Source: Planctomycetota bacterium (lineage in GTDB: Bacteria > Planctomycetota > PUPC01 > DSUN01). Taken from it: a DNA stretch of 17,666 nucleotides. The stretch is taken from the NCBI GenBank assembly GCA_016872875.1, contig VGYW01000155.1:1-17666 (forward strand). Reading direction: 5' to 3'. The translations under genes and the position numbers were made by a program. This document shows, piece by piece, positions 1 through 7,232 of this stretch. Position 1 is the first letter of the stretch. Each line of letters starts with the position of its first letter. Under the pieces are notes generated by a model, which made no database searches, was not told where the DNA came from, and saw only the letters and a program-made list of their open reading frames with translations.

Positions 1-147
1 CCCCGCGGCGCACTTGCGGCAACGCGGATACATGCATCGCCGCTTCATGAGCACCACAGACCCTCGCACGAAGCTCCCCCAAGAGGCGAGTTTCCCCATG
101 AGGGCCTTCCGCGTGCGTTCCAGGCTACGTTGGGCCGAGTCTTCCAC
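1..147 (-). CDS. Partial small protein, DUF6788-like (5' part only)
   Basis: A 49-codon open frame runs off the left edge. It starts at GTG (147-145) with a GGAG ribosome-binding site six bases upstream, and an in-frame stop lies further upstream. The protein has a helical basic N-terminus, then GSFVRGSVVLMKRRC and a CxxxCRKC-like cysteine cluster near residues 38-46. This layout (short helix, a 'RGS' turn, then a basic cysteine cluster) resembles, from memory, the DUF6788 family of small proteins of unknown function; that match is inference. The C-terminus lies outside the window. It is transcribed away from the cobamide operon's 3' end, with about 335 bp of repeat-rich DNA between them. Confidence 0.5.
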   Translation of the reverse strand, partial: MEDSAQRSLERTRKALMGKLASWGSFVRGSVVLMKRRCMYPRCRKCAAG

Positions 148-164
148 GTCGGACTCCGTATAAC

Positions 165-182
165 ATAAGCGTATACACTTAT
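165..182. promoter_or_regulatory. AT-rich dyad, possible operator or promoter region
   Basis: ATAAGCGTATACACTTAT is an 18-bp palindrome with 16 of 18 positions symmetrical, centred on GTATAC. It lies 18 bp upstream of the GTG start of the partial gene and inside the only strikingly AT-rich patch (about 155-200) of the window. It could be a repressor operator or part of that gene's promoter. A convincing -35/-10 pair could not be assigned. Confidence 0.35.
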
Positions 183-247
183 ATCACATACGGCCAAAGA
201 AGAAAAGCGGAAACTGGTCCGTAGGAGATTACACGCACCCCTCTCGG

Positions 248-400
248 GGGTGCAGTAACGGATTTGCGCGCTGCCCGTCTTCGTTCGTAGTTCGGCGTTT
301 ACGCGGTCCTGCCCTCCGCCTTGGCAGCCCTGAAGACCGCCTGAAGGCCGAACTACGAACAGGAACGCCCCCTCCGGCGCGCAGATCCGTTACTGCACCC
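248..400. repeat. 153-bp nested palindrome (REP/MITE-like)
   Basis: The outer arms (248-271 and 377-400) are inverted copies of 24 bp with a single mismatch. Inner arms (283-296 and 347-360) are a perfect 14-bp inverted repeat, GTTCGTAGTTCGGC against GCCGAACTACGAAC. The centre (297-346) has weaker pairing. No reading frame here looks real. The element lies 82 bp beyond the end of the cobamide operon, so as RNA it could also stop or protect the transcript, though there is no T-tract. The outer arm resembles the start of the palindrome at 9673-9716. Confidence 0.8.
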
Positions 401-482
401 GGGCTCGGCCAGCCACAACGCCGCCGGCGGCGTGGGCGGGGGGAAGGAACCCGGGAAGACCACATACACTACCGAAGGCCGC

Positions 483-1388
483 TCAATCGCCGGCCGCAGC
501 ATCGGCGTCCTTGAGGCGGAAGATGACCCTGATGCGGTGGGTGGAGGCTACGGGCCGGCCGCGCCTGAGGGCGGGGGCGAAACGGGCGTTGCGGTAGTGC
601 TCCAAGGCCGCGGTGTCCAGCCGCTTGTTGCCGCTCGAGGTTGCGAGGGCGATGCTCTCCACCGACCCGTCGGCACGGACCACCAAGGAGAGCACCGGGG
701 CGCCCTCCTCCTCGTGGACGACGCAGTAGCGGGGGTAGGCGGGCTTGGAGGGGTTGAGGAGGACTGCGGGGGTGGTCGGCCCGTCGGCGCCCTGGTCAGG
801 GTGGGCTTGGCCTGCGTGCGCGCTGTGGGCGGCGCTTGCCTGCTCTGGGCGGGGCGTCTCTCCTGTGGGCGGGGCGTCTCTGCCCCGCGTAGAGCCCCCG
901 CCCACGGCCCCCACGCGCTCTGCGCTCACCTCGATGCCCACGCTCTCCTCCACGGCTGGGTGCGCGATGGCGACAAGCGGGGCGGCGCCATGACGCGGGG
1001 CAGGGACGCCCCGCCCACCGGCAGGAGCTGGCAGGAGGGGTGGCGGCGCGGGGCGGGTGGCGTGTGGGGCCGTGGCGCGGGGTTCGAGGCGGAGGCCGGC
1101 CGCAGCGGCGGGGGCGGGGGCGCGGCTCGCCACGGGTTGCGCGGCGGGCGTGCGGCTGGGGGGCGTGGCGGCCTCGCGGGGCGACCAGACGGCTGGCACC
1201 GCCACGCGGGGCAGAGGCGCCCCGCCCACGCCGGGCGGCGCGGGCTCCTCGGCGAGCAGCCCCACCAGGAGCAGCGAGGCCCCTCGGTCGCGGTCCGGCT
1301 CGGGGTCGTAAAGGGCGCCCACGACGGCGAAGAGGAGCGCGTGGGCCGCGGCGCCGATGAGGAGGGAGGTGCGAAAGCGGGACCTCAT
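483..1388 (-). CDS. tonB: TonB-family energy transducer, last gene of the cobamide operon
   Basis: A 301-residue protein with the TonB layout. A single N-terminal membrane helix (about residues 8-27) has a buried His (H16), as in classical TonB. A long Pro/Ala-rich periplasmic linker (about 30-205) follows, then a C-terminal TonB domain (about 211-293, from NPSKPAYPRYCV to IRVIFRL). It should couple the proton-motive force to outer-membrane uptake. The start ATG overlaps the stop of the btuB-like receptor gene (ATGA), and AGGA lies nine bases upstream, so the two are translated together. That tight coupling suggests it serves this receptor. No exbB or exbD is in the window. The linker carries three copies of a short GC-rich repeat (see the repeat entry). 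Confidence 0.85.
   Translation of the reverse strand: MRSRFRTSLLIGAAAHALLFAVVGALYDPEPDRDRGASLLLVGLLAEEPAPPGVGGAPLPRVAVPAVWSPREAATPPSRTPAAQPVASRAPAPAAAAGLRLEPRATAPHATRPAPPPLLPAPAGGRGVPAPRHGAAPLVAIAHPAVEESVGIEVSAERVGAVGGGSTRGRDAPPTGETPRPEQASAAHSAHAGQAHPDQGADGPTTPAVLLNPSKPAYPRYCVVHEEEGAPVLSLVVRADGSVESIALATSSGNKRLDTAALEHYRNARFAPALRRGRPVASTHRIRVIFRLKDADAAAGD
848..1229. repeat. Three copies of a short GC-rich repeat inside the tonB linker
   Basis: A roughly 26-bp unit of the form ACGCGGGGCAGRGRCGCCCC followed by GCCCAC occurs at 993-1019 and 1204-1229 on the plus strand. It occurs inverted at 865-890, with a partial extra inverted copy at 848-861. The unit is itself partly palindromic (GGGGC...GCCCC). 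All copies fall in the low-complexity Pro/Ala linker and keep the frame. The inverted copy is read as RGRDAPPTG, and the other two as GGRGVPAPRHG and GGAPLPRVAVP. Confidence 0.75.
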
Positions 1389-3343
1389 GGCTTCTTTCCT
1401 GAACCGCCGAAGGTGGCGCGGAGGCCTACGAAGAAGCCGATGCCGAGCGCGCCGTAGCCCGTCACCTCGTGGTAGTGGGCGTCGAGCAGGTTCTCGATGC
1501 GGCCGAAGACCTGCACGTTATCGTTGATGTCGTGGCTCACCGCGAGGTTCACGAGGAGATAGTCGTCGAGCGTCACCCGTGTGGCGGGCCAGCCCCTGGC
1601 GTCAATGTCCTTCCGCCTGCCGACGTAGGCGGCGCTGAGGTTGAGGTTGGTCCTCTTGAGGAGGCGGTAGTTGGCCTCGAGGGCGGCCTTGTGCTCGGGC
1701 CTGCGGAGGAGCTTCTGGCCAGTCGCCTTGTCCTCGGTGTCGGTGTGGGTGTATGAGGCGCGGATGAAGAGGTTGTCGCAAGGGCGGACGGTGGCGCCCA
1801 GCTCCACGCCCTTGGCCTCCGCCTCGCCCACGTTGAAGTAGCTCGACGTCACGAAGCTGTAGTCAATCAGGTTCTTGAACTTGTTGCGGAAGTAGGTGGC
1901 GTCGAGGGTGAGAAGCCCGCCGAGGAGCTGCTGCTCGGCCCCGAGGTCCCAGCCCTTGCTCTCCTCGGGCTGGAGGTTGGGGTTCCCGAAGAACGGGGCG
2001 TAGAGCTGGAAGAGGGAGGGCGCCTTGAAGCCGGTGCCGTAGGACGCCTTGAGGCGGGTGCCGGTCTCCTTGATGATGTAGGTTGGGGCGGCGCGATAGG
2101 TCCACTTGGAGCCGAAGCGCTCGTGGTCGTCGTAGCGTGCGCCCACCACCGCGAAGAAGCGGTCGCCGATGGAGAACTGGTCCTGGACGTAGAAGCTGTT
2201 GGTACGTGCGGATTCCTCAGGGAAGGGCGACGGCCCCCACTGGGAGGCGTAGCGGCTCTTGCCGCGCTCCTCCTCGGTCTCGAAGCCGAAGGTGAGGGTG
2301 TTGGTCTCGGACAGGTGGAGGTTGTGCTGCCAGTCGAAGCGAAGGATGTCGCCGTCGAAGGACCCGCGCTCGAACTCCCCCACGTGGGCAGGGTCGGGCC
2401 TGTTGCGGTATGCTCGGTGGTGGTCGGTGTAGGAGACGCCGAACCTCTGCTCCCAGAGGCCGTCGAAGAGGGTGAGGCGCCCCTGCGCCCGCAGGAAGTG
2501 CTGGCGGGTGCGCGCCGTGTAGTTCGGGTCGTCCATCACGCCGAAGGAGTTGTCCAGCTCGGCCCAGGTGTCTATGCAGCGTGCGATGATGTCCACGGCG
2601 AAGTTCTCGGCGGGGTTGAAGCCGAGCTTGGCCGAGAAGGTGGTGTTGCGGTAGCCGTCGTGCTCGAAGTTCCCGTCCTCGCGCGCCGCGGAGGAGATGC
2701 CCTTGGTGTCGAAGCGGGAGGCGGCGACGGCGTAGTTGAAGAGGGGGGTCGCGCCGAGAACGCTGAGGCCCTCGCGGAAGGTGTAGTGCGAGCCGGCCTC
2801 GCTGGTGAGGGTGACGGTTGGCGGCCCCTTGCCGCGCCGCGTGATGATGTTGATCACCCCGCCGATGGCGTCGGAGCCGTACACCGTGCTCTGCGGGCCG
2901 CGGATGACCTCGATCCGCTCGACGTTGTCGGTGGTCAGGTGCGCCCAGTCGAACGACCGCCCCGGGCTCATCGGGTCGTTCATCTCGACGCCGTCAATAA
3001 GGACGAGGGTGTGGTCGCTCTTGGCGCCGCGGATGAACACGGCCGTCTCCCCGCCCTTCGTCCCGGTGCGCACGACGTCGAGGCCCGGGACCGCGCGAAG
3101 GAGCTCCGCGACCATGGTCTGCCTCCGCCGCTCGATCTCCTGGCGGGAGATGACGGTGACGGAACTGCCCACTTGTTCATATGGGGTCTCGATGCGGGTC
3201 GCAGTCACCACGACCTCCTGGGGTTCCTCCTCCTTCGTCTTGTCCTGGGCCTCGGCCCCCGCCGCCTCCTCCGCAAAGGAGGCCGCGGGCGTGGCAAAGG
3301 CCACGGCGAACCCCGCGATAGCCACGAGACGCCGCCTTGTCAT
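1385..3343 (-). CDS. btuB: BtuB-like TonB-dependent outer-membrane receptor
   Basis: A 652-residue receptor. A signal peptide (about residues 1-24, cleavage near ASFA|EE) is followed by a TonB box EVVVTATR at 43-50. The plug domain (about 50-175) contains LIDGVEMNDP and IEVIRGPQSTVYGSDAIGG. The rest is a beta-barrel ending at FFVGLRATF plus a short tail. The length fits BtuB-type receptors (about 600-650). The substrate, cobalamin or another corrinoid, is inferred from the riboswitch and the operon partners rather than from plug residues. The start ATG has AGGAG seven bases upstream. The gap from cobS is 51 bp with no obvious terminator, and the stop overlaps the tonB start by ATGA. Confidence 0.9.
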   Translation of the reverse strand: MTRRRLVAIAGFAVAFATPAASFAEEAAGAEAQDKTKEEEPQEVVVTATRIETPYEQVGSSVTVISRQEIERRRQTMVAELLRAVPGLDVVRTGTKGGETAVFIRGAKSDHTLVLIDGVEMNDPMSPGRSFDWAHLTTDNVERIEVIRGPQSTVYGSDAIGGVINIITRRGKGPPTVTLTSEAGSHYTFREGLSVLGATPLFNYAVAASRFDTKGISSAAREDGNFEHDGYRNTTFSAKLGFNPAENFAVDIIARCIDTWAELDNSFGVMDDPNYTARTRQHFLRAQGRLTLFDGLWEQRFGVSYTDHHRAYRNRPDPAHVGEFERGSFDGDILRFDWQHNLHLSETNTLTFGFETEEERGKSRYASQWGPSPFPEESARTNSFYVQDQFSIGDRFFAVVGARYDDHERFGSKWTYRAAPTYIIKETGTRLKASYGTGFKAPSLFQLYAPFFGNPNLQPEESKGWDLGAEQQLLGGLLTLDATYFRNKFKNLIDYSFVTSSYFNVGEAEAKGVELGATVRPCDNLFIRASYTHTDTEDKATGQKLLRRPEHKAALEANYRLLKRTNLNLSAAYVGRRKDIDARGWPATRVTLDDYLLVNLAVSHDINDNVQVFGRIENLLDAHYHEVTGYGALGIGFFVGLRATFGGSGKKP

Positions 3344-3394
3344 GTGGGTCTCCTTCTCTATGCTGCCGGCCGGCTCAGGTCAACAACGCAAACC

Positions 3395-4141
3395 TCACTG
3401 CGGATGGAGCCAGGCGGCAATCGCCAATGGGGGGACTGCCTCGGCGATCTCGCACGCCGCGCCCAGGGCGTCCCCAGTTGCGCCTGCGATCTTACGACGC
3501 GTGTAGGCGGCAAACAGAAGAACGACTGCCAGGGACGCCCCTGCCGCGACCAGTCCGGGCATCCTCAAGGCGCACACGCCCGCCGCGAGCAAGACCACGA
3601 CCGCCCAGAGGGCAGCCAGCCGCGGCCGCTTCTTGTAGAAGACCGTGCCCAGGCCCCCTTCTGGCCGCGCGTAGGGAAGCGCCCACATGGTGACCACCAG
3701 GCCGCATCTTCCAGCCAGGGGCATCAGGAGGGTCACCCGCCACATCGTCGCTCCCGGAAGGGAGGCGAGGGCCGCGACCTTCAACAGAAGGACGCATACC
3801 ACCGCAATGACACCCATCGCTCCCACGTGGCTGTCTCGCATGATCTCCAGGATTCGCTCCCGCTGCCTGGCGCTGAGGAAACCGTCCGCAGTGTCGGACA
3901 GCCCGTCGAGGTGCAGCGCCCCGGAAGCGCCCAACAGCACAATGACAATCAACACGCTCGTCGGCAACGGGGGCAGGACTTTACTCAGGCCAAACGCCAA
4001 TGCCGCAGCAAGAGAGCCGATGAGGAGGCCGACCACGGGGAAGAACGGGACGCTGCCAGCCAGGTGCTCCTCGGCGTGCCCCCAGCTTCCCGGCACGGGG
4101 ACGATTGTGAGGAACTGCACGGCAGCAATGAAGCGCTTCAT
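3395..4141 (-). CDS. cobS: Adenosylcobinamide-GDP ribazoletransferase CobS
   Basis: A 248-residue integral membrane enzyme of the CobS/CobV family, close to the usual length. It joins adenosylcobinamide-GDP to alpha-ribazole (or its 5'-phosphate) to form the cobamide nucleotide loop at the inner membrane. The signature HLDGLSDTADGF (about residues 77-88) carries the Asp cluster expected to bind Mg2+. Several hydrophobic segments flank it (for example 33-52, 62-73 and 108-125). The ATG has GGAG five bases upstream and begins 10 bp after the cobT stop. It works after CobU and CobT, encoded immediately upstream. Confidence 0.95.
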   Translation of the reverse strand: MKRFIAAVQFLTIVPVPGSWGHAEEHLAGSVPFFPVVGLLIGSLAAALAFGLSKVLPPLPTSVLIVIVLLGASGALHLDGLSDTADGFLSARQRERILEIMRDSHVGAMGVIAVVCVLLLKVAALASLPGATMWRVTLLMPLAGRCGLVVTMWALPYARPEGGLGTVFYKKRPRLAALWAVVVLLAAGVCALRMPGLVAAGASLAVVLLFAAYTRRKIAGATGDALGAACEIAEAVPPLAIAAWLHPQ

Positions 4142-4151
4142 ACCGGCTCCC

Positions 4152-5216
4152 TCAACTCTCTGCCTTCGAAACCGCCGCCTCTTCGAACGTCTTCACCTCG
4201 GTGAGGACTCGAACAGCGGCCTCGACGATGCTCATGGCCAGGGCCGCGCCCGTGCCTTCGCCGAGACGCATGTCGAGGTCGAGCAGTGGTCGCTTGCCCA
4301 GACGCTGGAGCGCCAGAGCGTGTCCCCGTTCTGCGCTCCGATGCGCGGCGATCATGTAGTCGGCAGCGGCAGGGGCCAGGGCGCGGGCAACCAGCGCCCC
4401 TGCGGTGGAGATGAAGCCATCAACCAGCACTGGCTTTCTTTCGGCAGCAGCGCCGAGGATGACCCCGGCGATCCCGCCGATCTCAAAGCCGCCTACTTTC
4501 GCCAGGACGTCCAATCCCTCCGCGGGGTTCGGACGGTTCACGTCGAGGGCTTTCTGGACGATCCCCGTCTTGTGCCGCAGTTGCTCATCGTCAATCCCAG
4601 TGCCGCGACCCGTGGCCTCGGCTGCGGAGCAGCCAGAGAACGCCGCCACGACCGCGGAACTGGGCGTCGTGTTGCCGATCCCCATGTCGCCTGTGCCGAG
4701 CAGGTCAACAGCATCGCCGAGCTCTCGAACGACTTCGATTCCGGCCTCGACGGAGCGGATCGCCTCCTCGCGGCTCATCGCTGGGCCGCGAGCGATGTTC
4801 TGCGTGCCTGCGGCGATGCGCTTGGATACGATCCGGCCGCTGCCTTGGAGGTCATCCAGGCCCGCCGCCACGCCCATGTCCACCACGATCACCCTGGCGC
4901 CCGCGAGGCGAGCCAAGGCATTGATGCCGGCCCCGCCGGCGACGAAGTTGCGTACCATCTGCCCGGTGACCACCTGGGGGTACTTGCTCACCCCCTCGGC
5001 CACGACCCCGTGGTCGCCCGCCATGGTCACCACAACCTTGTTGGCCACGGGCGGGTGGAGTGAGCGGGCCATGCCCGCCAGGTCCTCGGCAAGGTCCATC
5101 AGTCGGCCGAGCGCCCAGTAGGGCATGGTAAGCTGCTCAAGGCGCTCCTTGGCCTTCTGGCGCCAGGCGGGGTCCTGCGGGGTGATGCGGCTGATCGTGG
5201 CCTCGAATAAGCGCAT
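4152..5216 (-). CDS. cobT: Nicotinate-nucleotide:dimethylbenzimidazole phosphoribosyltransferase CobT
   Basis: A 354-residue protein, essentially the Salmonella CobT length. It activates the lower-ligand base (dimethylbenzimidazole in the classical enzyme) to alpha-ribazole-5'-phosphate using nicotinate mononucleotide. Visible family motifs are AGDHGV (about 66-71), TGDMGIGNTTPSSA (about 175-188) and RLGEGTGAALA (about 317-327). E320 corresponds to the catalytic glutamate. The ATG lies 4 bp after the cobU stop, with AAGGA overlapping the end of cobU, so translation is probably coupled. No base-synthesis (bza or bluB) gene is nearby, so the lower ligand must come from elsewhere. Confidence 0.95.
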   Translation of the reverse strand: MRLFEATISRITPQDPAWRQKAKERLEQLTMPYWALGRLMDLAEDLAGMARSLHPPVANKVVVTMAGDHGVVAEGVSKYPQVVTGQMVRNFVAGGAGINALARLAGARVIVVDMGVAAGLDDLQGSGRIVSKRIAAGTQNIARGPAMSREEAIRSVEAGIEVVRELGDAVDLLGTGDMGIGNTTPSSAVVAAFSGCSAAEATGRGTGIDDEQLRHKTGIVQKALDVNRPNPAEGLDVLAKVGGFEIGGIAGVILGAAAERKPVLVDGFISTAGALVARALAPAAADYMIAAHRSAERGHALALQRLGKRPLLDLDMRLGEGTGAALAMSIVEAAVRVLTEVKTFEEAAVSKAES

Positions 5217-5220
5217 GGTC

Positions 5221-5766
5221 TCATCCTTGTTTCAAGTGCAAAGGAATGCCACAGGCCACGAGCGTGACCACGTCGGCCCTTGCCGCCACCGCCTGGTTGC
5301 AGCACCCGAGGAGGTCGCGGTAACGGCGGGCGAGGGGGCTGTCTGGGATAATCCCCATGCCGACCTCATTCGTCACGAAGATAATCGTCCCGGGATGCTC
5401 GGAGCAAGCGTCCAGGAAGTCGCGGCACAAGCGCTCGATATCCTCTTCCTTCACCTCACTGCCCTCTCCTGTGGCCACGAACATCACGTTGTTCACCCAA
5501 AAGGTGAGACAGTCCACCACCACGACATCGAAGCTGCGGGCCTGGCGCAGGGCGCCCGCGAGGTCTCGCGGCTCCTCAATTGTGTGCCAGGCCCCCGAGC
5601 GGACGCGCGCCATCTGATGCTGGCGGATGCGCTCCCGCATCTCCTCGTCGGTGGCCAGGCCGGTGGCAATGAACGCGCGCGTGCCAGCGAGCGCCTCAGC
5701 CAGCTTATAGGCGTAAGAGCTCTTGCCGCTCCGCCCGCCGCCAGTGATCAGGATGATGCGCGCCAT
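5221..5766 (-). CDS. cobU: Bifunctional adenosylcobinamide kinase / guanylyltransferase CobU
   Basis: A 181-residue protein of normal CobU length. It phosphorylates adenosylcobinamide and transfers GMP to it. The P-loop GGGRSGKS is at residues 9-16. FIATGLATDEEM and IRQHQ follow, with H50 in the place of the His that carries GMP in Salmonella CobU. VVVDCLTFWVNN and the C-terminal motif NEVGMGIIPDSPLARRYRD are also typical. The GAGGAG ribosome-binding site lies within the last codons of cobC, and the start is 4 bp after the cobC stop. Confidence 0.95.
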   Translation of the reverse strand: MARIILITGGGRSGKSSYAYKLAEALAGTRAFIATGLATDEEMRERIRQHQMARVRSGAWHTIEEPRDLAGALRQARSFDVVVVDCLTFWVNNVMFVATGEGSEVKEEDIERLCRDFLDACSEHPGTIIFVTNEVGMGIIPDSPLARRYRDLLGCCNQAVAARADVVTLVACGIPLHLKQG

Positions 5767-5770
5767 CCCG

Positions 5771-6379
5771 TCACTCCTCCTCGCAACACTGGTTGTTGAT
5801 CCCGGTCAGCACGCCTTTTCCGTCGAAGAGCTCAATGCTGGTGAGCGAGGCCGGCTTGACGCCGAACAACAGGTAGTTATGGGCAGGCAGCCCCAAAAGG
5901 TGGCAGATCGCCGCGCGGACCACGCCTCCGTGGGTGACGGCCAGGACCACGTCGCCAGGGGCGGCTGCCAGCCTGTCGGCCGCCCGGTGGACGCGCGCGA
6001 GGAAGTCGCACACCCGCTCGCCACCAGGGAAAGCGAACCCGGCGGGATCGGCCGCCCAGCGGTTTACTGCCTCGGGCTCCGCCTGCTGAATCTCCTCAAA
6101 TGTCTTCCCCTCCCACAGGCCGAAGCCCACCTCGCGCAGGTCGGGATCGAGCTGGACCTTCAGCCCGAGAGGAGCTGCCGCAAGCTCCGCGGTCTCGGCC
6201 GCGCGGCGAAGGGGACTGCTGAAGCATCGCTGCGGACCCAATGCCTTCAGCACCTCGGCCAACGCGCTGGCCTGCCGGCGACCCGCCACATCCAGCGAAG
6301 CGTCCGTGGCGCCTATGTAGCGCCCCGCGCAGGCGGCGCCAATGCTGCCGTGTCGGGCGAGCAACAACAGCCGAGCCAT
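5771..6379 (-). CDS. cobC: CobC-type histidine phosphatase (alpha-ribazole phosphatase)
   Basis: A 202-residue histidine phosphatase. ARHG (residues 8-11) carries the phosphorylated H10, followed by AGRYIGATDASLD, typical of CobC. SSPLRRAAET (about 54-63), LREVGFGLWEG (about 81-91, acid E83) and THGG (H150) complete the active site. It removes the 5' phosphate from alpha-ribazole phosphate or from the finished cobamide phosphate. The ATG at 6379 is preferred because AGGA lies eight bases upstream and the protein then begins directly with the beta-strand MARLLLLARHG. An in-frame GTG at 6415 would add 12 unlikely residues. It lies 43 bp after btuD. Confidence 0.88.
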   Translation of the reverse strand: MARLLLLARHGSIGAACAGRYIGATDASLDVAGRRQASALAEVLKALGPQRCFSSPLRRAAETAELAAAPLGLKVQLDPDLREVGFGLWEGKTFEEIQQAEPEAVNRWAADPAGFAFPGGERVCDFLARVHRAADRLAAAPGDVVLAVTHGGVVRAAICHLLGLPAHNYLLFGVKPASLTSIELFDGKGVLTGINNQCCEEE

Positions 6380-6422
6380 CGGGACTGTCCTGAAAGCTCT
6401 CCTTCCTCCAGCCACAAGGCGC

Positions 6423-7232
6423 TCAACCGCCCGCGCCGCGGCCCCGGGCCAGCATCACGTGCGGCCGGCCGGTAGCAGGGTTCTCGATCACCCGCACCGG
6501 CTCACTGAAAAGCTCCGCAAGCCTCCCTTCGGTCAGCACCTGGCTCGTTGGGCCGTCGGCCAGGAGTCGGCCGGCCCTCATCAGCACGATGCGGTCACAG
6601 AACTCAGCCGCGAGGTTCAGGTCGTGCATCACGGCCAGGACCGCGAGGCCATCGCGCCGCCGGAGCCGGTCGAGCCGCGAAAGCGCCGTCACCTGGTGGT
6701 GGAGGTCGAGATGGCTCGTCGGCTCGTCGAGGAGGAGCACCTTCGGCTCCTGGGCAAGGGCCATGGCCAGGAAGGCCCGCTGCCGCTCGCCGCCGGAAAC
6801 CTCCGTGATGGCCCGGTCGGCCAGCTCGGCGATCTCAGCGTCGGCCATCGCCTTCCTGGCCACCTCCAGGTCGGCCCGGCTCTCCCAGCCGAACCACGAG
6901 AGGTGTGGCGTGCGCCCCATCAGCACTACCTCCTCAATGGTGAACGAGAAGTCCACCGGCAGGTCCTGGGAAACAACGGCCAGGGCCTTGGCCACGTCGC
7001 GGGGCGCGAGGTCGCGGTAGAGGTCGCGGCCGAAGAGTCGCACCGCCCCCACTCTGGGCGGGAGCACGCCGCTGGCCGCACGCAGGAGCGTGGTCTTCCC
7101 GCAGCCGTTCGGGCCGGCCAGGCCAACGAATTCCCCAGGTGCAAGCGAGAGCGCCGCCTCATGCACCACGGCGCGGCCATCATAGCCGCAGGTGACGCCG
7201 GCCAGCTCAAGGGCAGGCTCTTTGCGGCTCAT
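6423..7232 (-). CDS. btuD: Corrinoid ABC transporter ATP-binding protein BtuD
   Basis: A 269-residue ABC ATPase of the FecE/BtuD type. Walker A GPNGCGKTT is at about 40-48, the Q-loop Gln near 89, the signature VSGGERQR at about 145-152, Walker B VLLLDE at 165-170 and the switch His at 203. The open frame extends far upstream through btuC in another frame. The true start is the ATG at 7232, which overlaps the btuC stop as ATGA and has GGAGGG ten bases upstream. It energises corrinoid import by the BtuC dimer. Confidence 0.93.
   Translation of the reverse strand: MSRKEPALELAGVTCGYDGRAVVHEAALSLAPGEFVGLAGPNGCGKTTLLRAASGVLPPRVGAVRLFGRDLYRDLAPRDVAKALAVVSQDLPVDFSFTIEEVVLMGRTPHLSWFGWESRADLEVARKAMADAEIAELADRAITEVSGGERQRAFLAMALAQEPKVLLLDEPTSHLDLHHQVTALSRLDRLRRRDGLAVLAVMHDLNLAAEFCDRIVLMRAGRLLADGPTSQVLTEGRLAELFSEPVRVIENPATGRPHVMLARGRGAGG

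Noticed and set aside
413..435. GC palindrome ACGCCGCC/GGCGGCGT as the terminator of the cobamide operon
   Set aside because: The stem has no real loop and no T-tract follows on the minus strand, so it cannot be called an intrinsic terminator.
432..1457. Plus-strand frames opposite tonB
   Set aside because: They are Gly/Arg/Ala-rich shadows of the Pro/Ala-rich TonB linker and have no ribosome-binding site.
3344..3394. Second riboswitch or terminator before the btuB-like gene
   Set aside because: The 51-bp gap is too short for a cobalamin riboswitch, and only a ribosome-binding site and a small GCCGGC palindrome are visible.
2123..4204. Very long plus-strand open frame opposite the btuB-like and cobS genes
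   Set aside because: It spans two genes and their gap in the antisense direction, has no ribosome-binding site or domain, and follows from high GC codon bias in the real genes.
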